Of a stretch of DNA of 64,000 nucleotides, positions 17,621 to 25,343 are shown piece after piece. Within the stretch, counting starts at the first letter, position 1. Every line of letters starts with the position of its first letter. A model generated the notes under the pieces. It was not told where the DNA came from and searched no databases. It saw only the letters and a list, made by a program, of their open reading frames with translations. Made by a program: the position numbers and the translations under genes. Source of the DNA: Streptomyces marianii (lineage in GTDB: Bacteria; Actinomycetota; Actinomycetes; Streptomycetales; Streptomycetaceae); contig NZ_VAWE01000001.1 of NCBI RefSeq assembly GCF_005795905.1, positions 1,674,001-1,738,000 of the forward strand. The letters run 5' to 3'.

Positions 17621-18310
17621 ATGAACGCCAGGCAACCGCTCGGCTCGCAGACGCCCCCCGAGCCCGCGTCGTCCCGCTCCCTCGGCCAGACCCTCCTGTG
17701 GCCGGTGCTGGCGGCCGCGTTGGGCGGGCTGCTCTGCTACAACTCGCTCGGCGGCCAGACGGCCAATACCCCTCAGGCCCGCCCCGCGTCGCCCGCCCCC
17801 GCGCCCGTCAGCCCACCGAAGGCCGCTCCCGTCCACCCGCCGCTGCCGCGCTCCGTCCCGACCCGTATCGCCATCCCGGCCATCTCGGTCAGCGCCCCCT
17901 TCACCGTGCTGACCCTCAACAAGGCCGGGCAGTTGAACGCGCCGCCGCCCAACGACAAGAACCTGGTGGGCTGGTACGGGAAGGGTGCCACCCCGGGTGA
18001 GAAGGGCACGTCCATCCTCGCGGGTCACCTGGACACCATGACGGGGCCCGCGGTGTTCGAGTCGCTCAGCGCGCTCAAGCCCGGCAACAAGATCGACATC
18101 ACCCGCCAGGACCGGAAGGTGGCCACGTTCAAGGTCGACACGGTGGAGACCTTCAGCAAGGCCGCCTTCCCCAGTGCACGGGTCTACAACGACGCGCCGA
18201 CCGCTCAGCTGCGTCTGATCACCTGCGGCGGTCTCTACGACAAGAAGACCAAGGACTACACGGACAACGTCGTCGTGTTCGCCCATCTCGACTCCGTCAG
18301 GAACGGCTGA
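17621..18310 (+). CDS. Class F sortase
   Basis: A 229-aa membrane-anchored transpeptidase. One N-terminal transmembrane helix (about residues 25-43, LLWPVLAAALGGLLCYNSL region) is followed by a Pro/Ala-rich linker. The sortase domain starts at PTRIAIPAISVSAPF. Catalytic H136 lies in LAGHLDT and C202 in LRLITCGG. Class F is the actinobacterial class of sortase. The upstream gene encodes a secreted protein with a hydrophobic C-terminus and basic tail, the probable substrate. ATG at 17621 has GAAAGG about 9 nt upstream. Confidence 0.93.
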   Translation: MNARQPLGSQTPPEPASSRSLGQTLLWPVLAAALGGLLCYNSLGGQTANTPQARPASPAPAPVSPPKAAPVHPPLPRSVPTRIAIPAISVSAPFTVLTLNKAGQLNAPPPNDKNLVGWYGKGATPGEKGTSILAGHLDTMTGPAVFESLSALKPGNKIDITRQDRKVATFKVDTVETFSKAAFPSARVYNDAPTAQLRLITCGGLYDKKTKDYTDNVVVFAHLDSVRNG

Positions 18311-18323
18311 ACCACCGGGCGCG

Positions 18324-18350
18324 GTCCGGCACGGGACAGGCCGTGCGGAC
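18324..18350. terminator. Imperfect hairpin after the sortase gene
   Basis: GTCCGGCACGG pairs with CCGTGC-GGAC with one bulged base, starting 14 nt after the sortase stop. It is likely the 3' end of the surface protein/sortase transcript. Confidence 0.55.
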
Positions 18351-18602
18351 ACCGGGGGCGTTCGCACGGGCCCTTCGCCCGCCAGGAAGACCGGCCGGCA
18401 CCGGCGAGGTGACCCGGCGCCCATGACGGTGGTCGTTCCCCGCTCGCCGCTCCGGGGCGGTCCCGGATTCCCTCCGGGGTTCCTCCCGCGACGCGTCTGC
18501 CCGGGAAGCGCGACGAACCAGTTGCCGGATCAGCTTGTCCCGTACGGCGATCGGTTCCCGGAGCCGGCCCTGGGGACCGGGCCGTCCTGTGGTGCGGCGG
18601 GG

Positions 18603-18653
18603 ACGCCGGGCGCCGTACAGCCGGGGGAACGCCGGGCGCCGTACGGCCGGGGG
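18603..18653. repeat. 25-bp direct repeat, two copies
   Basis: Copies at 18603-18627 and 18629-18653 differ at one base and have a 26-bp period. They lie in the convergent gap between the sortase and MurR-type genes, where no coding sequence was seen. Confidence 0.75.
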
Positions 18654-18796
18654 CGTCCGGTGTGTGAGGCTGTTGACCGGCGGCTCCGGCCCAGGGGTTG
18701 ACCGGAGCCGCCGGGGGGCATCCGAGGGGAGCGGACTGCCCGAACAGAACACCGTGGGGCCGACGAGGAGGAGTGTCGTCCGCAGTGCCACACGCA

Positions 18797-18810
18797 GTAA
18801 ATATATTTAC
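18797..18810. promoter_or_regulatory. A/T-rich palindrome GTAAATATATTTAC
   Basis: A perfect 14-bp palindrome with only two G/C bases in a genome above 70% GC. It resembles sites of RpiR-family regulators in general form, but it lies downstream rather than upstream of the adjacent RpiR-type gene. The role is unknown. Confidence 0.4.
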
Positions 18811-18822
18811 CGCCAAGTAAGC

Positions 18823-18848
18823 AAGAGCATGAAAAAATTCATGCTCTT
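18823..18848 (-). terminator. Terminator of the MurR/RpiR gene
   Basis: Perfect 11-nt arms AAGAGCATGAA and TTCATGCTCTT around a 4-nt A (plus) or T (minus) loop, located about 60 nt downstream of the minus-strand regulator. Unusually A/T-rich for a terminator in this sequence. Confidence 0.6.
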
Positions 18849-18906
18849 CTGGGCATGAAAGTCCCTCTTTTCTCCCACCGGGGGGAGGGGTGGCCGGTGC
18901 TGCCCG

Positions 18907-19827
18907 TCAGTCCTCGAGGAAGAAGTCGTGCTGTTCGGCGGCGTGCTCGTACTGCTCCAGCCGCCGCTGCGTGCGTTCGGGGTCCGCGTCCACCATCGCC
19001 TGGAGGATCGCCGCCGACAGCACACCGGGCGCCGAGTAGGAGTCGAAGACGAGCCGCGAGCCGGTACCGGCGGTGAGGGCCACGTCGACCTCGTCCACGA
19101 GCGGCCCCAGGGTGAGGTCCGTGATGAGGGCGGTCCGCAGACCCGTACGGCGGGCGGCCCGCACCGCCGACAGGGTCTCCTTCGCGTGCCGGGGCATCGC
19201 GAAGGCCAGCACCCAGGTCCCGCCCGCCTCGCGCGACTGCAGCAGCGCGTCGTACGCCACGCTCCCGCCCCGCGAGACCAGCCGAACGTCCGGGTGGATC
19301 CTCCGGGCGGCGTAGGCGAAGTACTCGGCGAGCGAGGTGGAGATCCGCAGCCCGAGGATCGTCAGCGGCACCGACCGGGCCAGCTCTCGGCCGACCTCGA
19401 GCACCTGGCCGGTGTCGGCGAACCTCCGGCGCAGGCTCTCCAGGTTCGCGATCTCGGCGTCGACCGCCGTCTGCAGTTCGTTGCGATGGCTCTCGCCCGG
19501 CTCCGGGGAACCGGCGACCGCGCTGAGCGCTATGGGCTGCAGCGCCTCACGCAGGGCCGGATAACCGCTGAAGCCCACCGACGAAGCGAAACGCGTCACC
19601 GAGGGCTGGCTGACACCCACGCGGTCCGCGAGATCGGTGATCGACAGAAAGGCCGCTTCGGTGAGGTTGTCCGTGATGTACTGCGCGATACGCCGCTGCC
19701 CGGGTGACAGCCGGTGTCCGCCGAACAGCGCACGGACCCTCTCCACAGGAGCCGGCTCCGCGTCCGGAGTCTGCCTTCCCGGCGTGATCGCAGACGCCTG
19801 TGCGCGCGCCCGCTGCCCTGATGGCAC
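18907..19827 (-). CDS. MurR/RpiR family transcriptional regulator
   Basis: A 306-aa regulator. An N-terminal RpiR helix-turn-helix (LSPGQRRIAQYITDN, then ITDLADRVGVSQPSVTRFAS) is followed by a SIS phosphosugar-binding domain (VPLTILGLRISTSLAEYFAYA; TWVLAFAMPRHAKETLSAV; TALITDLTLGPL). Family members sense phosphorylated sugars or amino sugars. No sugar-metabolism gene is adjacent, so its regulon lies elsewhere. GTG at 19827 is chosen because GGGAGG is 6 nt upstream; the frame continues 12 codons further to 19863. Palindromes lie upstream and an A/T-rich terminator downstream. Confidence 0.9.
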   Translation of the reverse strand: MPSGQRARAQASAITPGRQTPDAEPAPVERVRALFGGHRLSPGQRRIAQYITDNLTEAAFLSITDLADRVGVSQPSVTRFASSVGFSGYPALREALQPIALSAVAGSPEPGESHRNELQTAVDAEIANLESLRRRFADTGQVLEVGRELARSVPLTILGLRISTSLAEYFAYAARRIHPDVRLVSRGGSVAYDALLQSREAGGTWVLAFAMPRHAKETLSAVRAARRTGLRTALITDLTLGPLVDEVDVALTAGTGSRLVFDSYSAPGVLSAAILQAMVDADPERTQRRLEQYEHAAEQHDFFLED

Positions 19828-19913
19828 CGTGTGCCTCCCTCTCGTCCCGCTCTCGCTCAACATAGCTCACCATGTGTGGTCGTCCGCGAGACTCTTCGTA
19901 CAACCGGAAGGAG

Positions 19914-19933
19914 CTCCGGTCGTACGACCGGAG
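19914..19933. promoter_or_regulatory. 20-bp perfect palindrome upstream of the MurR/RpiR gene
   Basis: CTCCGGTCGTACGACCGGAG is perfectly self-complementary and lies about 90 nt before the regulator start. A related half-site CGTACAACCGGA occurs just beside it at about 19897-19908. This arrangement fits an operator, though it also abuts the terminator of the SPW gene. Confidence 0.4.
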
Positions 19934-19969
19934 GGTCCCGGCCGCCCGGTCAGGGCGGCCGGGACCCTC
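19931..19969 (-). terminator. Terminator of the SPW-repeat gene
   Basis: Perfect 17-nt arms (19931-19947 and 19953-19969) with a 5-nt loop, 16 nt after the stop codon of the minus-strand SPW gene. Confidence 0.8.
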
Positions 19970-19985
19970 ACGGGGACGGGTGGCC

Positions 19986-20465
19986 TCAGCTCAGGGGACC
20001 GAGGTCGCGGCTCGGGCTTCCGGAGGTCCTTGCGGGGCGCAGCGTGGCGGGGCGGTCGGTCATGGCGGCCATGGCCACGCCGAGGCAGAGGGCCACGATG
20101 CCGACGATGACGTTGCTGACGACGCTGCCGGTGACGGCGACGTTCCCGGCGACGATCCACGGGGAGAAGATCGTGAAGGCGCCGATCACGATGGCGCACC
20201 AGGCCATGGCGTGGGTCCGCTCGTAGGCCGAGCCGAACCCTCCCAGGCACAGGGCGAAGGCGACACCGCAGATCAGGTTGGTCACGGCCAGGGTGGTGAG
20301 GCCGTTGAAACCGACGATCCACGGCGAGGCCGCGAGGTAGAGGCCCGTGAGGAGGGCCAGCGTTTCTGTCACCTGGCCGCGCGGCGACGCGGTGGCGCGT
20401 TCGAAGCGCGCGCGCATCTCTGCGAGATCAGGGTGCTGCTCGATACTCGGTTGGTGTGTGGTCAT
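19986..20465 (-). CDS. SPW repeat membrane protein
   Basis: A 159-aa membrane protein with the two diagnostic Ser-Pro-Trp motifs, ASPWIVGFN and FSPWIVAGN, each in a hydrophobic repeat, and four predicted membrane segments between residues about 35 and 140. The N-terminus (HPDLAEMRARFERA) is a cytoplasmic helix. The family is widespread in actinobacteria and has no established function. GGAGG precedes the ATG at 20465 by 8 nt. A strong terminator follows, so it is a single-gene unit. Confidence 0.88.
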   Translation of the reverse strand: MTTHQPSIEQHPDLAEMRARFERATASPRGQVTETLALLTGLYLAASPWIVGFNGLTTLAVTNLICGVAFALCLGGFGSAYERTHAMAWCAIVIGAFTIFSPWIVAGNVAVTGSVVSNVIVGIVALCLGVAMAAMTDRPATLRPARTSGSPSRDLGPLS

Positions 20466-20627
20466 GCGGGCCGCCTCCTTCGGAAGCATCAAATCGGCCC
20501 CTTTCCCCTGCAATGAAACGCTTCTCGGGCGATTCCCTCAATCCCCTGGCACTCCCCCGGTACTCCCCCGGCGGGACGGTGCACCGGTTCTTCGGCGGCC
20601 GCCCGTGGTGCAGTCGGCGGGGCGGGC

Positions 20628-21545
20628 TCAGGGCAGGGTCTGTCCGGCCTGGGGAGGGGCGGCATCGGGGGTCTGGTCCGGGGCCACGAGCGACTCCGCG
20701 AGGGGGATCCGGGCGAGGGTGAAGACGCCGACGGTGATCAGCGCGAACCCCAGCAGCTCCGGCAGCAGCCACCAGCCGGTGCGCACGTGCTCCTCGTACA
20801 GGGTGACGCCGAGCAGGAGGCTCAGGGTGGCGTCGCCGAGGGTGAGCGCGGGTTGGGAGGCGACCAGCGGGCCCGCCTGCAGGGCGTTCTCCAGCAGGAA
20901 CAGCGCGGTGCCGCCGGCGGCCGCGAAGGCGTACACCTCCCAGGAGGTGAAGAAGGCCACGGCTCCCTCGTCCTCGAGGATGTGGGTCGCCGACTTCATG
21001 AGGGCCGCGGTGAGGGAGTAGCTGATGGCGGTGGCCGTGCCGAGAAGGGCGGCGCGGGTGCGCCCCACGGGCCGTCTCAGGGCCACGGCCGACAGCGTGA
21101 CGACCGCTCCCCCGCAGAGGGTGAGCGCGGGCAACCAGCGGTCCAGGGGTACCTGAGTGCGGTTGCCGGTGGGGGACGCCGCGGCCAGGGCGATGCCCAG
21201 CCCCACCACGACGAGGCCCACGGCTCCCCAGCCGACCGGGGGCAGATGACTGCGCATCACGAACGAGGCGACGATGAGTGCGAGCGGCAGTTCGAGGACG
21301 AACAGAGGCTGGACGATCGCCAGCGGCCCCGTGTTCAGCGCCAGCGCCTGGCACACCCCCGCCACGAGAACGGCGGCGATCCCGGCCAGCCAGAGGGGGC
21401 GGCGCAGCAGATCGAGCATCAGCCCGGGCCGGAAGCCGCTGGAGCTGGGCACCTTGAGGGCTTCCTGGCGCTGCAGCACGGTGGCGACGGCGTTGCTGAG
21501 CGCCGAGGCGAGGGCGAAGCCCACCGGCACCAGGAGTGCCTGCAC
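20628..21545 (-). CDS. DMT superfamily (EamA-like) transporter
   Basis: A 305-aa protein with about ten hydrophobic segments in two halves, typical of the drug/metabolite transporter superfamily. Recognisable parts are FALASALSNAVATVLQRQEAL at the start, LALNTGPLAIVQPLFVLELPLAL in the first half, and LVASQPALTLGDATLSLLLGV in the second. The internal repeat supports a DMT exporter, with the substrate unknown. GTG at 21545 has GGGAGG 8 nt upstream. Much longer in-frame reading upstream is an artefact of GC-rich sequence antisense to the FUSC gene. Confidence 0.85.
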   Translation of the reverse strand: MQALLVPVGFALASALSNAVATVLQRQEALKVPSSSGFRPGLMLDLLRRPLWLAGIAAVLVAGVCQALALNTGPLAIVQPLFVLELPLALIVASFVMRSHLPPVGWGAVGLVVVGLGIALAAASPTGNRTQVPLDRWLPALTLCGGAVVTLSAVALRRPVGRTRAALLGTATAISYSLTAALMKSATHILEDEGAVAFFTSWEVYAFAAAGGTALFLLENALQAGPLVASQPALTLGDATLSLLLGVTLYEEHVRTGWWLLPELLGFALITVGVFTLARIPLAESLVAPDQTPDAAPPQAGQTLP

Positions 21546-21885
21546 CGTACGTTCCTCCCGCCTCCGCCCCCGTGGCCGCTGTGGTTCCTGCCATCGTGAC
21601 CCCGGCGCGGGTCCCGCCGCGATCGGGGAGGACCGGGCTGCGGTCCGAACGGGGTGGCCGGGGCCGGCCTCAGCGCGAGGTCCACCCGTCCGCCCGCCAC
21701 GGGTCCTCCGGCCCGCCCGCCGCAGCTGAACGCCGCGCAGCCCTCCCCGCGGGGTCCGCAGTGCCGCCGTCGCCGCGGACTCCGCCGGGCTGCGGTCCGT
21801 TCGGGGGCGGCCGACAATGGGCAGCGGGTCGCTGTCCGGCCCGCCCACGACGCCGCGGCGGCGTCGGCCCGAGAGGAACGTGCTC
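21546..21885. other. Divergent intergenic region, no gene seen
   Basis: About 340 bp between the DMT transporter and the small gene ahead of the FUSC protein. It is GC-rich and low in structure. No palindrome, promoter or small ORF with a ribosome-binding site was found. Confidence 0.4.
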
Positions 21886-22080
21886 ATGCGCGCTGAGTCT
21901 TCGCCGGCCGCGCGGACGGGGGCCTTCATCGCGGTCGCGATCGCCCTGTTCCGCCTGTTCCGCGTCCGGCCCGTCCCGGCGGCGTCCGTGGTTCCGGTGG
22001 CCGTACGGCACGGGCTCGCGGTCCTCGGCAGGGTCCCGTCGCCCGGCTCGGGCGGGACACGCGGCAGGGGCCTGCCGTGA
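21886..22080 (+). CDS. Small hypothetical protein coupled to the FUSC gene
   Basis: A 64-aa ORF beginning at an ATG with GAGAGGAA upstream. Its stop overlaps the GTG start of the FUSC-family gene (GTGA). One hydrophobic stretch, residues about 12-25 (GAFIAVAIALFRLF), could be a membrane segment; the rest is Arg/Pro/Gly-rich. The overlap and ribosome-binding site support translation, perhaps to couple or tune the downstream gene. No family recognised. Confidence 0.5.
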   Translation: MRAESSPAARTGAFIAVAIALFRLFRVRPVPAASVVPVAVRHGLAVLGRVPSPGSGGTRGRGLP

Positions 22081-24266
22081 AGAGCGGGGCGGAACGGACG
22101 GAGATCCTCCATCGGTCGCTGCGGGTGTCCCTCGCCGCGTCCGCGGGCTTCTACCCGTTCCTGTACGGGCTCCACGATCCGGAGCTGGCGCTGTACGCGC
22201 TGTTCGGGCCGATCGCCCTCGGTCTGCTGTCCTCGATCCCCGGGTCCGGGCGGCAGCGGGCCGCGGTGATGCTGAAGGCACTGCCGGTGGGCCTGGTGCT
22301 GGTGGCACTGGGAACCGTGCTGGCGGTGGCGACCTGGGCGGCGGTGCTCGGGATGCTCGTCGTGGGCTTCCTCCTCGCCTTCGCGGCCATCGCGGGGCCG
22401 CGGCCGGCGGGCGCCGCGCCGGGACTCCAGCTCTTCTACATCCTGGCCTGCTTCCCGCCGTACGAGCCGCAGACCCTGTGGCTGCGGCTCGCCGGACTCA
22501 CCTTCGGGGTGGTGGTGCTGGCGCTGTGCGAGCTGTTCCTGCTGCCGCGGCAGGCGGGCCCGACGTACCGGTCGACCCTCGCGGAGGCCGTGGCCACGGC
22601 CGGCGACACCATGGCCGGACGCGTCAGCCCCTCCCCCGAGGAGCTGCGGGCCGCCGGCTCGCGCCTGCGGCTGTCGAAGTTCCCGCCCGCGGAGCGCCCG
22701 GCGGGCCCGGGCCGTGCGGTGCGCGGACTGTCCCAGGCCGGGTCCGCCGCCCGGCGGCTGCTGGAGCAGCTGGCCCATCAGACCGAGACCGGGGAACTGC
22801 GCCGGCTCGTCCGGGACGGTGCCGAGGCCGGTGCGCGCGGCGCGGAACGCACCGACTCGGCGTCCGGCTCGCTGCTGTCTCGGTTGAGGGCCGTGTGCGA
22901 CGAGACCGCCGCCGCCCTGCGGGCGGGGCGGCCCGCCCCCGGCCCGCAGCGGATGGACGGGGCGATCGACGCCTTCCAGCAGACGCGCGTCCGGCAGGCG
23001 ACGGGGCCGGCGGCCGACGTCCCCCCGGTGCCGGTGCTGCGCCGGCAGGCGGCGCTGCTGGCGGTCGCCGAGTCGGTGCGGATCCTGGAGATCTCCGTAC
23101 GGGTCGGCCTCGACGGGCGGCGCACCCCGCCGATCAAGCCCCGGGAGCTGTTCTGGTACGCCGAGGCATCCACCCCGCAGTTGTGGATCCGCCGGGTCAC
23201 CGGCAACATGACGCTCCGCTCGGTGCAGTTCCAGAACGCGGTACGGATCGCGCTGGCCCTCGCGGCCGCCCGGTTCGTCGCCGGTTCGCTGGAACTGACC
23301 CACGGCTTCTGGGTGCTGCTGGCGGTGCTGACGCTGAGCCGGACCACCGTCGGCCAGGCCTGGGCGGCCATCCGCAAGGCGGTCGCCGGCAACCTGGTCG
23401 GGGCCGTCGCGGCGGGCGCCCTGCTCATCGGCCTCGGGCAGCACACCGAGGCGTACGCCGTGCTCCTCGCGCCGGGCATGCTGATCGCGTTCGCGCTCGC
23501 GCCGCTGCTCGGCATCGCCTGGGCACAGGGGCTGTTCACACTGGTGGTGGCCACCGCGTTCGCCCAGATCGCGCCGGTGTCCTGGCGCCTGGCCGAGGCG
23601 CGGATCGTGGACGTGGTGACCGGGAGCGCCATCGGTCTGCTGTGCGCGATGCTCGCCTGGCCCGCCGGCGCCCGGCGGGAGGTGCGCAGAACCATGGCGG
23701 GGCTGCTGCGGGAGTGCGGACCGCTGATCAGGGGCACCGTCGCCGTTCTGACGGCCTCGCCGCCGGGCTCGGTCCCTCCCCCGCCGACGCGCCCCGCGCT
23801 GCACCGGCTGACCCTCGCCGAGTCCGCCTACGCCCAGTTCCGCAGCGAGCCGGCGGGGAGCAGGCCCGTCCTGGCCGACTGGCACGGCGTGCTGATCGCG
23901 GCCAACCAGATCCTGCTCGGCGCCCACTGGCTGCCGCGTTTCGACATACCCGCACACGCCCTGCCCCCGGAAGCCGCCGACCGGGCCCGCGCGGACGCCC
24001 GGGCGCTGGCGCGGTGCACCGACAGGCTCTCCGCCCTGTGCACCGGTGAGCGGCCGCCGCCCGTCGGGACCCGGCCGGACTCCTCCCCGCCGCCCGGGCC
24101 GCCGCTGCCGGCGCTGGTCGACCTCGACGTGTGGTTGCGCAGCCTCGAGGACCAGCTCGCCCGGATCGAGGCCCAGCTGCCCGACTCGGTCCGCCGGGCG
24201 GCACCCGGCACCTCGGAGCCGGGGTCCCCGGGCTCGGTGTCCGGTCCCGACGGGCCCGGAAGGTAG
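22077..24266 (+). CDS. FUSC family membrane protein
   Basis: A 729-aa protein with two blocks of membrane helices, residues about 18-160 and 380-530, separated by a soluble Arg/Ala-rich region. The C-terminal soluble part ends Pro/Ser-rich. The second block contains RSVQFQNAVRIALALAAARF and GFWVLLAVLTLSRTTVGQAWA (quoted in part), typical of the FUSC/YccC aromatic-acid exporter and fusaric-acid-resistance superfamily. The likely role is efflux of aromatic or other weak acids; the substrate is unknown. The GTG start overlaps the preceding small ORF. Confidence 0.85.
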   Translation: MKSGAERTEILHRSLRVSLAASAGFYPFLYGLHDPELALYALFGPIALGLLSSIPGSGRQRAAVMLKALPVGLVLVALGTVLAVATWAAVLGMLVVGFLLAFAAIAGPRPAGAAPGLQLFYILACFPPYEPQTLWLRLAGLTFGVVVLALCELFLLPRQAGPTYRSTLAEAVATAGDTMAGRVSPSPEELRAAGSRLRLSKFPPAERPAGPGRAVRGLSQAGSAARRLLEQLAHQTETGELRRLVRDGAEAGARGAERTDSASGSLLSRLRAVCDETAAALRAGRPAPGPQRMDGAIDAFQQTRVRQATGPAADVPPVPVLRRQAALLAVAESVRILEISVRVGLDGRRTPPIKPRELFWYAEASTPQLWIRRVTGNMTLRSVQFQNAVRIALALAAARFVAGSLELTHGFWVLLAVLTLSRTTVGQAWAAIRKAVAGNLVGAVAAGALLIGLGQHTEAYAVLLAPGMLIAFALAPLLGIAWAQGLFTLVVATAFAQIAPVSWRLAEARIVDVVTGSAIGLLCAMLAWPAGARREVRRTMAGLLRECGPLIRGTVAVLTASPPGSVPPPPTRPALHRLTLAESAYAQFRSEPAGSRPVLADWHGVLIAANQILLGAHWLPRFDIPAHALPPEAADRARADARALARCTDRLSALCTGERPPPVGTRPDSSPPPGPPLPALVDLDVWLRSLEDQLARIEAQLPDSVRRAAPGTSEPGSPGSVSGPDGPGR

Positions 24267-24491
24267 GGCGCGCGCCCATGTCCGGCCGGAGCCTCCGCAC
24301 CGCGCTGCGGCCCCCGTCCCCTGCCGTGGGTGGGTGTGGTGGCTGCCGCTGGCCGCGGTGGCCGTCGACGTGGTCGCGGAGGCGATGCAGCGGACCCTGC
24401 TGCGCCCCGTTCGCCGTGTCCCCGGACGGGACGGAGCCGCGACGGCGGGGCGGCGGGGGGCGCCGCCGCCCGCCCGGGGCCCTGCGGCTAG

Positions 24492-24507
24492 GAGCGTGTC
24501 CCAGTAA
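24492..24507 (+). repeat. Left terminal inverted repeat of the IS
   Basis: GAGCGTGTCCCAGTAA directly follows CTAG. It pairs with the right end at 26986-27001 with three mismatches at positions 8-10. Confidence 0.8.
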
Positions 24508-24664
24508 TCAACGCCGGGCCTGTCATCGGGCGACTGCTCTGCTCGCCCGAAACTTGATGTCGTATTGCCGCCAGAGTTGGCGTCTCGCTCGCGAGAGAGT
24601 CGGCGACGGTTCGTGTTCCTGATCGCGGACCTGTCCGTCTGGCACTCCGCGAAAGGCACAGCGC

Positions 24665-25303
24665 ATGCACGTCGTCCCCGGGCTCAAGGTCTTGTACTTC
24701 GGAACTCCGGTGGTGCTGATCAGCTCACTCAACGAGGACGGCACTGCGAACCTCGCGCCGATGTCCTCAGCGTGGTGGCTGGACCAGTCCTGCATGCTCG
24801 GTCTCGGCAACAACGCCCAGACCACCGCGAACCTGCTGCGGGAAGGCGAATGCGTGCTCAATCTGCCCTCGTCGGCGATGGTCGATGCCGTCGACCGGAT
24901 CGCGCTCACCACCGGGAAGCCGGCCATGCCGGACTACAAGGCGAAGCAGGGCTACCGGTACGAGCCGGACAAGTTCTCGACCGCGCAGTTGACCGAGCAG
25001 GCATCGGATCTGGTCCGGGCCCCCAGGGTTGCGGAATGCCCGGTCCAGATGGAATGCAGGGTCGTCGCGGCCCATCCTTTCGGCGGTCCCGAACCGCATG
25101 CCACCGCCTTCGAGGTCGAGGTCCTTCGCGCCCATGTCGAGGAAAACCTGGTCATCCCGGGGACGCACTACGTGGACCCGCTCGGCTGGGACCCTCTGAT
25201 CATGAAGTTCTGCGAGTTCTTCGGCGGGGGACGCAACGTTCACCCGTCGAGACTCGCCGAGGGCTGGAGCATGCCCCACCAGCTCCGGTCGGCGACCGCC
25301 TGA
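24665..25303 (+). CDS. Flavin reductase family protein (IS passenger)
   Basis: A 212-aa flavin reductase-like (split-barrel, FMN-binding) protein. The N-terminal half carries the family pattern YFGTPVVLISSLNEDGTANLAPMSSAWW, quoted here only in outline, followed by LLREGECVLNLPSS. The C-terminal half has a conserved ECPVQMECRVVAAHPF segment. Such proteins bind FMN and may reduce or sense flavins; the substrate is unknown. AAAGG lies 8 nt before the ATG. The gene lies inside the insertion sequence between the left inverted repeat and the transposase, an unusual cargo for this IS family. Confidence 0.85.
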   Translation: MHVVPGLKVLYFGTPVVLISSLNEDGTANLAPMSSAWWLDQSCMLGLGNNAQTTANLLREGECVLNLPSSAMVDAVDRIALTTGKPAMPDYKAKQGYRYEPDKFSTAQLTEQASDLVRAPRVAECPVQMECRVVAAHPFGGPEPHATAFEVEVLRAHVEENLVIPGTHYVDPLGWDPLIMKFCEFFGGGRNVHPSRLAEGWSMPHQLRSATA

Positions 25304-25343
25304 ACAGGCATCCGGCGCCCTCATCCATATCTCGTGACCATTC

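Noticed and set aside
20628..24659. Very long minus-strand frame of 1,343 codons
   Set aside because: Only its last 305 codons (the DMT transporter) have family features. The rest is antisense to the FUSC gene and Arg/Gly/Pro-rich, as expected from codon bias on the other strand.
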